Positions 38,798 to 47,397 of a stretch of DNA of 64,000 bases are shown piece after piece. Numbering within the stretch: the stretch's first letter is position 1; every line of letters starts with the position of its first letter. The notes beneath the pieces are model-generated. The model saw only the letters and a list, made by a program, of their open reading frames with translations, made no database searches and was not told the DNA's origin. Origin of the DNA: an uncultured Eubacteriales bacterium. GTDB taxonomy: Bacteria; Bacillota; Clostridia; Peptostreptococcales; Anaerovoracaceae. Location of the stretch: contig CADBXM010000001.1 of assembly GCA_902798745.1 (NCBI GenBank), forward strand, positions 164,471-228,470, in the 5' to 3' direction. The position numbers and the translations under genes were made by a program.

Positions 38798-39729
38798 ACA
38801 AGAAAGACATCTACTATCCGTCTGCTGACGGCAAAACACAGATCCATGCTATAAAATGGGAACCGGAAGGCAAGCCTAAGGCTATCCTTCAGATAATCCA
38901 CGGAATGGTGGAATTCATCGATAGATATGACGGCTTTGCCACTTTCCTTACAGAGCACGGCTATCTGGTCACAGGCGAGGACCACCTCGGCCACGGCGAG
39001 TCGGTACAGTCCGATGAATACCATGGCTTCTTCGGAAAAGAGGGAAATGCCTGGGTGATCGCTGATATCCATCACCTGAGAGAGATGACTCAGAAAGAGT
39101 TCCCTGATTTGCCTTATCTGATGCTGGGCCACAGCATGGGGTCCTTCCTGATCAGGCAGTATATCACGGAGAATATGGGCGCATACGCAGAAGGACTCTC
39201 CGGCGTTATCGTCATGGGAACAGGCTGGCAGCCGGGCGCTGTCCTTACAGCGGGAAAGATTGTCGCGAAGATGCTCGGAACAAAAGCTCACGGCAAGGCA
39301 GCCAAGCTGATCGACGGTATGTCGTTCGGATCCTACCTCAAGAAGATAGAGAATCCGAGAACTATCTCCGACTGGCTCACAAAGGACGAGTCCATAGTAG
39401 ACTGGTACAGAAAGCAGCCGTGGTGCACATTCCACTTCTCGCCTAATGCTTATTACCATATGTTCAGCGGTATGCAGAAGGCTCACGATGTAAAGCGTAT
39501 GAGGAGGCTGCCTGAGGGACTGCCTATCCTCTTCGTATCCGGAGCTGAAGACCCTGTAGGCAACTGGGGCGAGGGCGTACGCAAGGCGTTCATGGTATAT
39601 AAGGAAAATACCAAGTGCAAAGTCTCGATCAAACTCTACGACGGGGACAGACACGAGATCCTCAACGAGACTGATAAAGAGCAGGTCTACGCAGACTTGC
39701 TGGAGTTCCTCGAGGATTGCCAAAAGTAG
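38794..39729 (+). CDS. Alpha/beta hydrolase, monoacylglycerol lipase-like
   Basis: Cytosolic serine hydrolase of 311 aa. Nucleophile Ser114 in LGHSMGS, oxyanion region LQIIHGMVEFIDRYDGFATFL, GEDHLGHGES near residue 62, Asp in SGAEDPVGN and His in DGDRHEIL complete the triad. It resembles Hydrolase_4 lysophospholipase or monoglyceride lipases. The substrate is not known. It overlaps the methyltransferase stop by 4 bp (ATGA), so it is translationally coupled. Confidence 0.9.
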   Translation: MNKKDIYYPSADGKTQIHAIKWEPEGKPKAILQIIHGMVEFIDRYDGFATFLTEHGYLVTGEDHLGHGESVQSDEYHGFFGKEGNAWVIADIHHLREMTQKEFPDLPYLMLGHSMGSFLIRQYITENMGAYAEGLSGVIVMGTGWQPGAVLTAGKIVAKMLGTKAHGKAAKLIDGMSFGSYLKKIENPRTISDWLTKDESIVDWYRKQPWCTFHFSPNAYYHMFSGMQKAHDVKRMRRLPEGLPILFVSGAEDPVGNWGEGVRKAFMVYKENTKCKVSIKLYDGDRHEILNETDKEQVYADLLEFLEDCQK

Positions 39730-39745
39730 ATCTTAAAAGGGGCCG

Positions 39746-40501
39746 ATGCAGATAGACACAGCTCTGATATTAAGAATAATAACCGCGATCATCGCCGCCG
39801 TTCTCTTCGGAAACGGCAGCGTTGTCGCGTTTAATAGGATGGATCGCAGCTGGTTCCTGGATTATGACGACGAGGACCCGGGCGAAGTAAAAAATAAGAT
39901 CCTTCCTCCGAAACTGCTCGAGGCAGAACAAGCAGGCAGGCAGAGGCTGCCAAGCAGTCCCTGGAAGTACGCTTTCGTCTCATATTTTGCGATATGCGGG
40001 CTTTATCTGGCGATAAGGGGCGGGAGCCTCACTTTCGAGATTTCGGTGCTCTGTGTGCTGTTTATCATGCTTGAGATGGCTATCGCAGACCAGCTATACC
40101 AAACAGTGCCCGACCAGTTCATGGTAGCGCTCGCTGTCTGCGCGATAGCATTTATCGAGTATCACGAGAAGTGGTATGAGCCTCTATTGGGAGCGCTTGT
40201 CGGCCTCGGCGTCTCTTTGGTGATACTGCTCATCGGGCTGGTCCTTTTCAAGTCGGGATCCATCGGAGGGGCAGACATCAAATTCTTCGCATGCATCGGC
40301 CTTGTAACAGGCAGGACAGGGGTCGCGATCATCTTCGTTCTTACGACTCTGCTCTTCGCTTTGTACTCGTTCGTACGCATAGCGAGCGGGCGCAGCACTT
40401 TAAAAGACAGGAATGCGATGCTGCCATCGGCAGCTGTCGCTGTGACGATATACTTTCTCTTCCTCTTCAATGTGGGAGACATGTTGGTGATAAATCTTTA
40501 A
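39746..40501 (+). CDS. A24-family prepilin peptidase
   Basis: Integral membrane aspartyl peptidase of 251 aa with about seven helices. The two catalytic Asp residues appear as Asp115 (IADQLYQTVPDQ) and Asp177 in GGADIKFF (the GxxD-like motif). There is no N-terminal methyltransferase domain with Cys pairs, so it is the short form. It would process type IV-pilin-like leaders, but no such pilins or assembly genes occur in the window, so the partners must be elsewhere. The stop overlaps the truA start (TAATG). Confidence 0.86.
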   Translation: MQIDTALILRIITAIIAAVLFGNGSVVAFNRMDRSWFLDYDDEDPGEVKNKILPPKLLEAEQAGRQRLPSSPWKYAFVSYFAICGLYLAIRGGSLTFEISVLCVLFIMLEMAIADQLYQTVPDQFMVALAVCAIAFIEYHEKWYEPLLGALVGLGVSLVILLIGLVLFKSGSIGGADIKFFACIGLVTGRTGVAIIFVLTTLLFALYSFVRIASGRSTLKDRNAMLPSAAVAVTIYFLFLFNVGDMLVINL

Positions 40502-41274
40502 TGGGTAGTAATGTGCTGATAAAAATAGAATACGACGGCACGAATTTCAAAGGCTGGCAGATACAGCCCCATGAGCGCACAGTGCAGGGCGAGATAGAGC
40601 ATGTGCTCAAATACATCGCCGGAGAGGACGTCCATATTCATGGCACGAGCCGTACGGACTCGGGAGTCCATGCTCTCGGACAGTGCGCGACATTTGAATG
40701 GAATTCTCCTATGCCGGTGGAAAAACTCCCCGAAGTGATGAACAGAAGGTTTGGAGCCGGGGGAGAGGGAAGAAGCGGAGCCCCGGGAGACATACGCATA
40801 CTCTCGGCCGAAGTCGTTCCCGATGATTTCCATGCGAGATACAGCTGCACCGGCAAGACATACAGATACATCATCGACAAGACCGGGGACATATTCCTCA
40901 GGAACCGGGCGTTCCAGTATCCGGGCGCAGGCAGCCTCGATCTTGACGCGATGAGAGAAGCCGCGGGATACATCGTCGGTACCCACGATTTCAAATGCTT
41001 CGAGACCTCGGGAGGGACTCCGCGCGAGACCACTGTCAGGACCGTTTCAAAGCTTGACATCACCGATGAGGGACAGTCGATCTGCATAGAGATCACCGGC
41101 GATGGATTTCTGTATAATATGGTAAGGATAATAACAGGGACTCTGGTAGAGGCAGGAGACGGCAGACGCACTCCAGGGAGCGTGAGAGACGCCATCGAAA
41201 GCCGAGACCGCGGAAATGCAGGGTTCACCGCGCCGCCTCAGGGACTGTACCTGAAAGAAATATATTTCGACTGA
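40501..41274 (+). CDS. truA: tRNA pseudouridine(38-40) synthase TruA
   Basis: Makes pseudouridine at tRNA positions 38-40; 257 aa. Starts LIKIEYDGTNFKGWQIQP; the catalytic Asp53 lies in SRTDSGVHALGQ. YRYIIDKTGDIFLRNRAFQY and GDGFLYNMVRIITGTLVEAG are typical. The frame is open upstream inside the prepilin peptidase gene, but homology begins at the ATG at 40501, which overlaps that gene by one base. A short Gly/Arg-rich insert (GAGGEGRSGAPG) is present. Confidence 0.95.
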   Translation: MGSNVLIKIEYDGTNFKGWQIQPHERTVQGEIEHVLKYIAGEDVHIHGTSRTDSGVHALGQCATFEWNSPMPVEKLPEVMNRRFGAGGEGRSGAPGDIRILSAEVVPDDFHARYSCTGKTYRYIIDKTGDIFLRNRAFQYPGAGSLDLDAMREAAGYIVGTHDFKCFETSGGTPRETTVRTVSKLDITDEGQSICIEITGDGFLYNMVRIITGTLVEAGDGRRTPGSVRDAIESRDRGNAGFTAPPQGLYLKEIYFD

Positions 41275-41286
41275 AGGAAACAATAA

Positions 41287-42093
41287 ATGTACAAAGTCAG
41301 GATCGACAAATTCGAAGGCCCTTTCGACCTTCTCATATACCTGCTCGAAAACGCGAGGATGGATATCTATGACATCAAAGTCGCGGAGATCACCGAGCAA
41401 TACATCGCCTACCTCAAGGAGATGGAAGAGCTAAACGCTGAGGTAGACACTGAGTTTATAGTGCTTGCGGCCGTGCTGATAAGGCTCAAATCACGCATGC
41501 TGCTTCCGCGCATGAACAAAGAGGGCGAATTCGAGATCGTTGAAGACCCGAGACAAGAACTTGCGGGCAGGCTGCTCGATTACATGCGCACCAAGAAAGC
41601 GGCGGAGATGCTGCAGGCTGCCGAGGAGTATAATCTCGCGATACACGAAAAGCCTGCCGAGGATATGTCCGCCTACCTTGAGGATCCGGATGAGATACTC
41701 AAAGCCAGCGATGAGCAGCTCGTGAACGCATTCATCCTATTCCTGACCCGCAAAAAGAGGGTCGAGGAAGTCGCGAAGCGTTACCAGCGAGTGCGCCGCC
41801 GCAAGGAGACGATCGAAGCGCGCATCAGAGACATGACCGACTTCCTTGAGAAGAAGTTCAAAGAAGGGGGCGACAATGTGCTCTTTACGGATCTTCTCCC
41901 TGAAGAGCCCGACAGGTATGATGTGACGCTTAGCTTTATGTCACTGCTTTCAATGATAAAGAATCAGAACTACGATGCCGAGCAGAAAGAGAATTTCGGC
42001 GAGATAAAAGTGATACAGAGAGAAAAGCAGACGCCTGTTGAAGGCTCTGCCGGAGACTGGGATACGGAAATTGAAGATTACGGGGAGGCTTAG
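41287..42093 (+). CDS. scpA: Segregation and condensation protein ScpA
   Basis: Kleisin subunit of the SMC condensin complex, 268 aa. The opening YKVRIDKFEGPFDLLIYLLENARMDIYDIKVAEITEQYIAYL is the ScpA signature; VLAAVLIRLKSRMLLP follows. The C-terminal winged helix contains VTLSFMSLLSMIKNQN. It bridges the SMC heads with ScpB to organise the chromosome. It starts 12 bp after truA and is followed 2 bp later by scpB. Confidence 0.95.
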   Translation: MYKVRIDKFEGPFDLLIYLLENARMDIYDIKVAEITEQYIAYLKEMEELNAEVDTEFIVLAAVLIRLKSRMLLPRMNKEGEFEIVEDPRQELAGRLLDYMRTKKAAEMLQAAEEYNLAIHEKPAEDMSAYLEDPDEILKASDEQLVNAFILFLTRKKRVEEVAKRYQRVRRRKETIEARIRDMTDFLEKKFKEGGDNVLFTDLLPEEPDRYDVTLSFMSLLSMIKNQNYDAEQKENFGEIKVIQREKQTPVEGSAGDWDTEIEDYGEA

Positions 42094-42095
42094 GA

Positions 42096-42734
42096 ATGTA
42101 CAGCAATAAAACAATGAAATCCGCGCTCGAGACCATGATGTTCATGTGGGGCGGGCCTCTTGCCGTAAAGGACGCGGCCGAGGTGCTCGAAGCAGACAAG
42201 AAGGAAGTAAGAGAACTGTTCAAAGAACTGCAGAACGAGTATGAGCAGGAAGGCCGAGGGATAAGGATCCGCGAGGTGGACGATGCTTTCGGATTCGTGA
42301 CACATGTCGAAAACGATATTTTCGTAAAGAAACTCTGCACCCCTGTAAGGGTGAGGAGGCTTTCACAGGCGGCTCTTGAGGTGCTTGCCATAATAGCATA
42401 TCGCCAGCCGGTCACCAGATCGGAGATCGACTCCATAAGAGGCATCAAGAGCGAGAGAGTCATTGACGGACTTCTCGACAAAGAACTTATAGAAGTGACG
42501 GGAAGATCGGAAGGCGTAGGACGTCCGCTCATTTACGGGACGACTTCTGAGTTTCTCAGAAAGTTCGGCTTTGCTTCTCTCAAAGATCTCCCGGAAGTTC
42601 CTGAGTATGAGGAACTGAGACGTGAAAGAGAAGAGGAAGGTTACGGTCAGCTTGCTCTGGACTTCGAATCAGGTGATACAGGCAGGGAAGAACCTGCACC
42701 GACCGAGGACGAAAAAATGGAAACAGCAGAGTAA
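42096..42734 (+). CDS. scpB: Segregation and condensation protein ScpB
   Basis: Condensin accessory subunit of 212 aa with two winged-helix domains: KSALETMMFMWGGPLAVKDAAEVLEADKKEVRELFKELQNEYE and LSQAALEVLAIIAYRQPVTRSEIDSIRGI. A Glu-rich tail follows residue 180. GGGGAGG near the scpA stop serves as ribosome site. It pairs with ScpA. Confidence 0.95.
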   Translation: MYSNKTMKSALETMMFMWGGPLAVKDAAEVLEADKKEVRELFKELQNEYEQEGRGIRIREVDDAFGFVTHVENDIFVKKLCTPVRVRRLSQAALEVLAIIAYRQPVTRSEIDSIRGIKSERVIDGLLDKELIEVTGRSEGVGRPLIYGTTSEFLRKFGFASLKDLPEVPEYEELRREREEEGYGQLALDFESGDTGREEPAPTEDEKMETAE

Positions 42735-42764
42735 ACAAAATAATCAATAAGGGGATAATAATCA

Positions 42765-43466
42765 ATGAGGATCAACCAGTACATCGCATCTGCCGGCGTC
42801 TGCAGCAGGCGCAAGGCGGATGAACTGATAGAAGAAAAACGCGTAAAGGTCAACGGAGAGGTGCTTACTTCGCCGGGATATCATGTGGAGGATGGCGATG
42901 TCGTGGAAGTCGACGGAGTCAATGTAGAGCCTGCATCGAAAAAGGTATACTACCTACTCAACAAACCGACCGGCTATGTGACATCAACAGCAGATAAAGA
43001 GGGGAGACCGCTCGTGACCGAACTGGTGCCTGACAGCGTAAGAGTTTTCCCTGTCGGCAGACTCGATCTCAACACTTCCGGTCTTCTTATCCTCACAAAT
43101 GACGGAGATCTTTCGAACAAGCTGATGCATCCGTCACACGGCTTCAATAAGAGATACCTTGTAAGGGCACAGGGAATAATCGGAAGAAGAGAAGCTGAGT
43201 GGCTCGAGAAGGGCGTGAACATAGGAGATTTCGTCACATCGCCTGCGGAGGTGCATCTTCTCAAGCATGACAGGAACTCCACAGTCTGCGAGATCATCAT
43301 CCATGAAGGAAAGAACCGTCAGGTGCGCCGCATGTTCAAAGCGATCGGGCACCCGGTGCTCGAACTGAGCCGCACAGGGCTCGGTGATCTCACTATAGGA
43401 AAGCTGGCGACCGGGCAGTGCCGCAAGTTGAGTCCCGCGGAAGTAGAGTATCTCAAAAGAGTGTGA
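42765..43466 (+). CDS. rluB: 23S rRNA pseudouridine synthase, RluB family
   Basis: RsuA/RluB/E/F-type synthase of 233 aa. An S4 RNA-binding domain (MRINQYIASAGVCSRRKADELIEEKRVKVNG) precedes the catalytic domain with Asp in VGRLDLNTSGLLILTNDG, NKRYLVRAQG and IIIHEGKNRQVRRMFKAIGHPVLEL. It follows scpA-scpB, the usual Firmicute order in which it is annotated RluB. The exact target uridine is inferred. Confidence 0.92.
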   Translation: MRINQYIASAGVCSRRKADELIEEKRVKVNGEVLTSPGYHVEDGDVVEVDGVNVEPASKKVYYLLNKPTGYVTSTADKEGRPLVTELVPDSVRVFPVGRLDLNTSGLLILTNDGDLSNKLMHPSHGFNKRYLVRAQGIIGRREAEWLEKGVNIGDFVTSPAEVHLLKHDRNSTVCEIIIHEGKNRQVRRMFKAIGHPVLELSRTGLGDLTIGKLATGQCRKLSPAEVEYLKRV

Positions 43467-43493
43467 TCACGGAAATATAGCAGAAGATTGAAA

Positions 43494-43523
43494 AAGAGGG
43501 CGGTCATTTGACCGTCCTCTTTT
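43494..43523. terminator. Bidirectional terminator between rluB and livF
   Basis: A 13-bp stem (AAGAGGGCGGTCA / TGACCGTCCTCTT, one G-U) with a 2-base loop and T runs on both strands. Confidence 0.9.
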
Positions 43524-43539
43524 GATTTGTTTTCTGTAT

Positions 43540-44244
43540 TTATTCTCCGAGGTATGCCTGCTGTACTCTAGGATCGTTTAGCAGGGCTTTGCCCGGCCCG
43601 GCCATCGTGATGACGCCGGTTTCCATTACGTAAGCGTAATCGGAGATATCCAGAGCAGCCTTGGCGTTCTGCTCGATCAGCAGGATGTTCACTCCGTCTT
43701 CTTTGATCTTCTGGATACAGTCAAAGATGTCCTTGATGACTAGCGGCGCCAGTCCGAGTGAAGGCTCGTCCAGCATCAGTAGTTTTGGCCTGGACATCAG
43801 CGCGCGAGCTACCGCGAGCATTTGCTGTTCTCCGCCCGATAGAGTAGCTCCGAGCTGCCATGTCCTCCCGGCGATCCTTGGGAAGAGTTCATACACCCAG
43901 TCTCTGTCCCTTGCGATCTCGGCCTTGTCCTTCCTCAGATACGCGCCGGCTGCGATGTTCTCATCCACTGTGAGGTCCGGGAAGATGCGTCTGCCTTCAG
44001 GGCAGAGGATGATCCCTTTGCCTACGATGTCCTTGGTCTTGAGATTGGTGATCTCGGTGTCGTCCCAGTAAACGTGTCCGTCGCTCTTAGGAACGAGTCC
44101 CATGACCGACTTCAGCGTCGTTGACTTGCCTGCGCCGTTGGCTCCGATAAGCGAGATGATCTTGCCATCAGGAACGTCGATGTCTATTCCTCTGAGAGCA
44201 TGGATACCGCCGTAATGTACATTCAGGTTTCTGATTGCCAGCAT
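43540..44244 (-). CDS. livF: Branched-chain amino acid ABC transporter ATP-binding protein LivF
   Basis: ATPase subunit of 234 aa. Walker A GANGAGKST, signature LSGGEQQMLAVARAL, Walker B LLMLDEPSLGLAP and the H-loop in IEQNAKAALD. The N-terminus IRNLNVHYGGIHALRGIDIDVPDG and the absence of the LivG insert mark it as LivF. It powers Leu/Ile/Val uptake with LivG. It overlaps livG by one base. Confidence 0.96.
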   Translation of the reverse strand: MLAIRNLNVHYGGIHALRGIDIDVPDGKIISLIGANGAGKSTTLKSVMGLVPKSDGHVYWDDTEITNLKTKDIVGKGIILCPEGRRIFPDLTVDENIAAGAYLRKDKAEIARDRDWVYELFPRIAGRTWQLGATLSGGEQQMLAVARALMSRPKLLMLDEPSLGLAPLVIKDIFDCIQKIKEDGVNILLIEQNAKAALDISDYAYVMETGVITMAGPGKALLNDPRVQQAYLGE

Positions 44245-45098
44245 TATTCATCACCTCCCAGATAAGCTTCTATTACCGCAGGGTTGGCCTGGATCTCAGC
44301 AGGAGTGCCATCGGCGATCTGGCCGCCGTAATTGAGCACGTAAATGTGCTCGCAGATGCCCATTATCACCTGCATGTGGTGCTCGATCATGAGTATCGAC
44401 AGGTCGAACTCGTCACGTATGCGTCCGATGAACTTCATAAGGTCGTCAGACTCCTGCGGGTTCATACCGGCTGCCGGTTCATCGAGCAGCAGGATAGTAG
44501 GGTGAGTCGCGAGAGCTCGTGCGATCTCAAGATGTCTCTGCTTGCCGTATGGGAGCGAGGTCGCGAGGTCATTGCGGTTCTCGTACAGATCCACTTTCTT
44601 AAGAAGCTCAGCGGCTTCCTCGCGCATTGCTTTCTCCTCAGCGCGGGCCTTCTTGCTTCTGAAGGTGGCGCCGAACACTGACTCTGTCTGGTTCATGTGC
44701 ATTGCGACCATGACGTTCTCTATAACGGTCATACCCTTGAAGAGTCTGATGTTCTGGAATGTACGTGCTACTCCCAGCTTTGTGACCTTGTCAGGCAGCA
44801 TGGTGATCGCTTTGGTGTACTTACCGGCGTTTTTGCCTTTGTAAGCGTCCTTCATCTTGCCCTGTGGGTGATTTTCTATTACTACTTCTCCGTTGATCTC
44901 AACGGAACCGTTTGTTGGCTCATATACGCCTGTGATGCAGTTGAAAGCCGTCGTCTTGCCGGCACCGTTAGGACCAATCAGACCGACGATCTCATTTTTG
45001 TGTACGTCGAGGTTGAGGTTGTCGACGGCTACTACTCCGCCGAACTGCATGGTGATGTCGGAAAGCCTCAATACGACTTCTCTTTTGTCTTCAGCCAT
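44244..45098 (-). CDS. livG: Branched-chain amino acid ABC transporter ATP-binding protein LivG
   Basis: ATPase subunit of 284 aa. Walker A GPNGAGKTT, LivG-type insert (YKGKNAGKYTKAITMLPDKVTKLGVARTFQNIRLF), signature LPYGKQRHLEIARALA in place of a strict LSGGQ, Walker B ILLLDEPAAGMNP and H-loop MIEHHMQV. It pairs with LivF below the LivHM channel. The stop overlaps the livF start codon. Confidence 0.96.
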   Translation of the reverse strand: MAEDKREVVLRLSDITMQFGGVVAVDNLNLDVHKNEIVGLIGPNGAGKTTAFNCITGVYEPTNGSVEINGEVVIENHPQGKMKDAYKGKNAGKYTKAITMLPDKVTKLGVARTFQNIRLFKGMTVIENVMVAMHMNQTESVFGATFRSKKARAEEKAMREEAAELLKKVDLYENRNDLATSLPYGKQRHLEIARALATHPTILLLDEPAAGMNPQESDDLMKFIGRIRDEFDLSILMIEHHMQVIMGICEHIYVLNYGGQIADGTPAEIQANPAVIEAYLGGDE

Positions 45099-45099
45099 A

Positions 45100-46407
45100 T
45101 TACTTGCCCTCCTTGTCGAATACCATTACAGTGTCGGAAACCTCAAGCGGAGTGAAGAGGGCTTCGCCCGAAGCCATCCTCGCCGCGTTGGATTCGGCGG
45201 CTTCCTTCGCTCTTGCTTTTGCGGCTGCTTTTGCTTCTTTTGCCTCGCGCTTTGCGGCTGCTTTTGCCTTGCGTTTCTCAGGCCAGGCTTTCAGGTTTGC
45301 AGGGAGGTTCTTGCACCAACCGAGGAAGCTTTCCCAGCTGAACTCTTTGTCTCCCATGATGCCGCGTGAGTAGAAGAGCACGATCAACATGATCAGCACC
45401 GCGAAGACTACCTTACGGAATCCCGGTCTCATGAAGGTCGCGGAGATACCGAGCCAGCGCCCCGCGTCGAGACCTCTGAGCCACCACTCGGATGCGGCCG
45501 TGAAGAGGAACGCTCCTATGACTGAACCCGTGATGGATCCGATACCGCCTATGACGACTATGAGAAGGATCTCGTAAGTCATCACGGTGTTGAACGGTGT
45601 GGCGTTGATCGTTGTCTGGAACATCGCCAGAAGCGCGCCGCTGATGCCGGCAAAGAACGAAGATATAACGAAAGATATCTCCTTGTGCTTGAAGAGGTTG
45701 ATACCCATCGCTTCTGCAGCGATCTCGTCATCTCGGATCGCGCGGAAAGCGCGCCCGTAAGTGGAGTTGATCAGCAGCACTATTATTGCAATGCATATTC
45801 CCGCTATCAGCACAGGGAATATCGCGTTTCCGTATGTAGTGTACTTACGCAGAACATTCGATCCGTTGGTGACCGGGCCGAGTGTGTTCCACTGGAAGAA
45901 AGCTCTTAGGATCTCGGCAAAGCCGAGGGTCGCAATCGCCAGATAGTCGGACTTTAGCCTCAGCACCGGTATACCGATGAGGAAGGCTATGACCGCGACA
46001 ATAAGGCCGGCGCCCAGCATAGGGATCAGCATTCCGAGATAGTGTCCGAACACTCCAAGGCTTCCCTCGAGCATTTCGACTAATGACCACTTGATGACAC
46101 CGCCCTCAAAGTACTGATAGACGGCATCGTGCGAAGCGGCAGGAATGGTGAATATGGCGTAAGTGTATGCTCCGATGAGCATGAATCCCGCCTGACCGAG
46201 TGAGAACAGCCCCGTGAAGCCGTTCAGAAGGTTCATTGAAGCCGCTACGAGAGCGTAGATGGAACCTTTCTCGATAACGGTAATGAGCATCTTCCAGTTC
46301 GAACCGGCAGGAATGACGGTGTCGCCCAAATATACCAGTATAAGGAAGAGCAATATGACGGCAACGGAGAGGACCGATTTGGTTTTCTTGTTCATTGTAT
46401 TTACCAT
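45100..46407 (-). CDS. livM: Branched-chain amino acid ABC transporter permease LivM with charged C-terminal tail
   Basis: Permease of 435 aa with eight to ten helices; ASMNLLNGFTGLFSLGQAGFMLIGAY and FRAIRDDEIAAEAMGINLFKHK (the coupling loop) are diagnostic. After about residue 360 there is a cytoplasmic tail of some 70 residues rich in Ala, Lys, Arg and Glu (KAKAAAKREAKEAKAAAKAR), probably helical, that most LivM proteins lack. The start at 46407 has AGGAGGG 6 bases upstream. It lies between livH and livG. Confidence 0.94.
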   Translation of the reverse strand: MVNTMNKKTKSVLSVAVILLFLILVYLGDTVIPAGSNWKMLITVIEKGSIYALVAASMNLLNGFTGLFSLGQAGFMLIGAYTYAIFTIPAASHDAVYQYFEGGVIKWSLVEMLEGSLGVFGHYLGMLIPMLGAGLIVAVIAFLIGIPVLRLKSDYLAIATLGFAEILRAFFQWNTLGPVTNGSNVLRKYTTYGNAIFPVLIAGICIAIIVLLINSTYGRAFRAIRDDEIAAEAMGINLFKHKEISFVISSFFAGISGALLAMFQTTINATPFNTVMTYEILLIVVIGGIGSITGSVIGAFLFTAASEWWLRGLDAGRWLGISATFMRPGFRKVVFAVLIMLIVLFYSRGIMGDKEFSWESFLGWCKNLPANLKAWPEKRKAKAAAKREAKEAKAAAKARAKEAAESNAARMASGEALFTPLEVSDTVMVFDKEGK

Positions 46408-46416
46408 GGCGCCCTC

Positions 46417-47295
46417 CTATACCTTGTCGATATTCTTCTCGCCGAAGAGTCCCGTAGGCTTTACCATGAGGATCACGATGAGAAGCACGAATGTGAATGC
46501 GTCCGAGAAGGTGGTCCAGCCCGCGCCTTTGATCAGGTTCTCGCAGACGCCTATTACAAAGGCTCCGACGACAGCGCCAGGAACTGATCCTATTCCTCCG
46601 AATACAGCGGCTACGAAGGCCTTGAGACCCGGCATAGCGCCCGACATCGGATTGATACCGGTGTAGTTGGAGAAGTAGAGGACCGAGCCGATAGCGGCGA
46701 GTGCGCAGCCTATTACGAACGTGACTGTTATTACCCTGTTTATGTCTATGCCCATAAGTGAGCTTGTTTCGAAATCACGTGATACCGCACGCATCGCCAT
46801 TCCGATCTTTGTATACTTGATAAGCATTACGAGAAGAACGACGAGCACTATGGTAAGTATCGGGGTGATGAGAGTGACCATCTTAGTGGTCGCTGAGCCG
46901 ATCTTTACGGTCTTCTGCAAGAAATTGATTGCAGGGTATGTCTTTGTGAGGCCTCCTGTTATGTAGAGCGCGAAGTTCTGCAGCAGGTAGGATACGCCGA
47001 TCGCGGATATCATGATGGACATTCGCGGCGCCGACCTGAGAGGCCTGTAAGCGACTTTTTCTATAGTGGTACCGAGGATTATCGCGAAGATGATGACCAG
47101 TATTACCGATGCCCAAAGAGGGAGCACGGTAATAAGGTAGACCATGATGAGTCCCGACCACATGAATACGTCGCCATGCGCGAAGTTGATGAGCCTCAGG
47201 ATACCGTATACCATCGTGTATCCTATGGCTATCAGCGCGTATTGTCCACCGACTGCAATGCCGGCGAGTATATATGGTAACCAGGTCTGTAACAT
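46417..47295 (-). CDS. livH: Branched-chain amino acid ABC transporter permease LivH
   Basis: Permease of 292 aa with about eight helices. The opening ILAGIAVGGQYALIAIGYTMVYGILRLINFAHGDVFM is the LivH signature, and MRAVSRDFETSSLMGID is the ATPase coupling loop. GGACAAG precedes the ATG at 47295. Confidence 0.96.
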   Translation of the reverse strand: MLQTWLPYILAGIAVGGQYALIAIGYTMVYGILRLINFAHGDVFMWSGLIMVYLITVLPLWASVILVIIFAIILGTTIEKVAYRPLRSAPRMSIMISAIGVSYLLQNFALYITGGLTKTYPAINFLQKTVKIGSATTKMVTLITPILTIVLVVLLVMLIKYTKIGMAMRAVSRDFETSSLMGIDINRVITVTFVIGCALAAIGSVLYFSNYTGINPMSGAMPGLKAFVAAVFGGIGSVPGAVVGAFVIGVCENLIKGAGWTTFSDAFTFVLLIVILMVKPTGLFGEKNIDKV

Positions 47296-47318
47296 TTCTT
47301 GTCCTTTTTACAAAATCA

Positions 47319-47341
47319 CGGGAAGCCGCGAGGGCTTCCCG
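47319..47341 (-). terminator. Hairpin between livJ and livH, likely partial terminator
   Basis: A 9-bp stem CGGGAAGCC / GGCTTCCCG with a 5-base loop. On the minus strand it is followed only by TGATTTTGT, so read-through to livHMGF should occur while most transcripts end after the binding-protein gene. Confidence 0.65.
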
Positions 47342-47397
47342 CTTCTGTTATTTTACGTTGCGTGTGTAAAGCTTAAAGCTTCGATGGTATCAGCAGA

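Noticed and set aside
38752-39723. Long open frame (323 aa) on the minus strand opposite the alpha/beta hydrolase
   Set aside because: It mirrors a gene with clear catalytic motifs and shows no family features of its own, so it is a codon-bias shadow. The same applies to 14625-15443 opposite pfkA, 20672-21487 opposite the ferrodoxin and 30982-31746 opposite the serpin.
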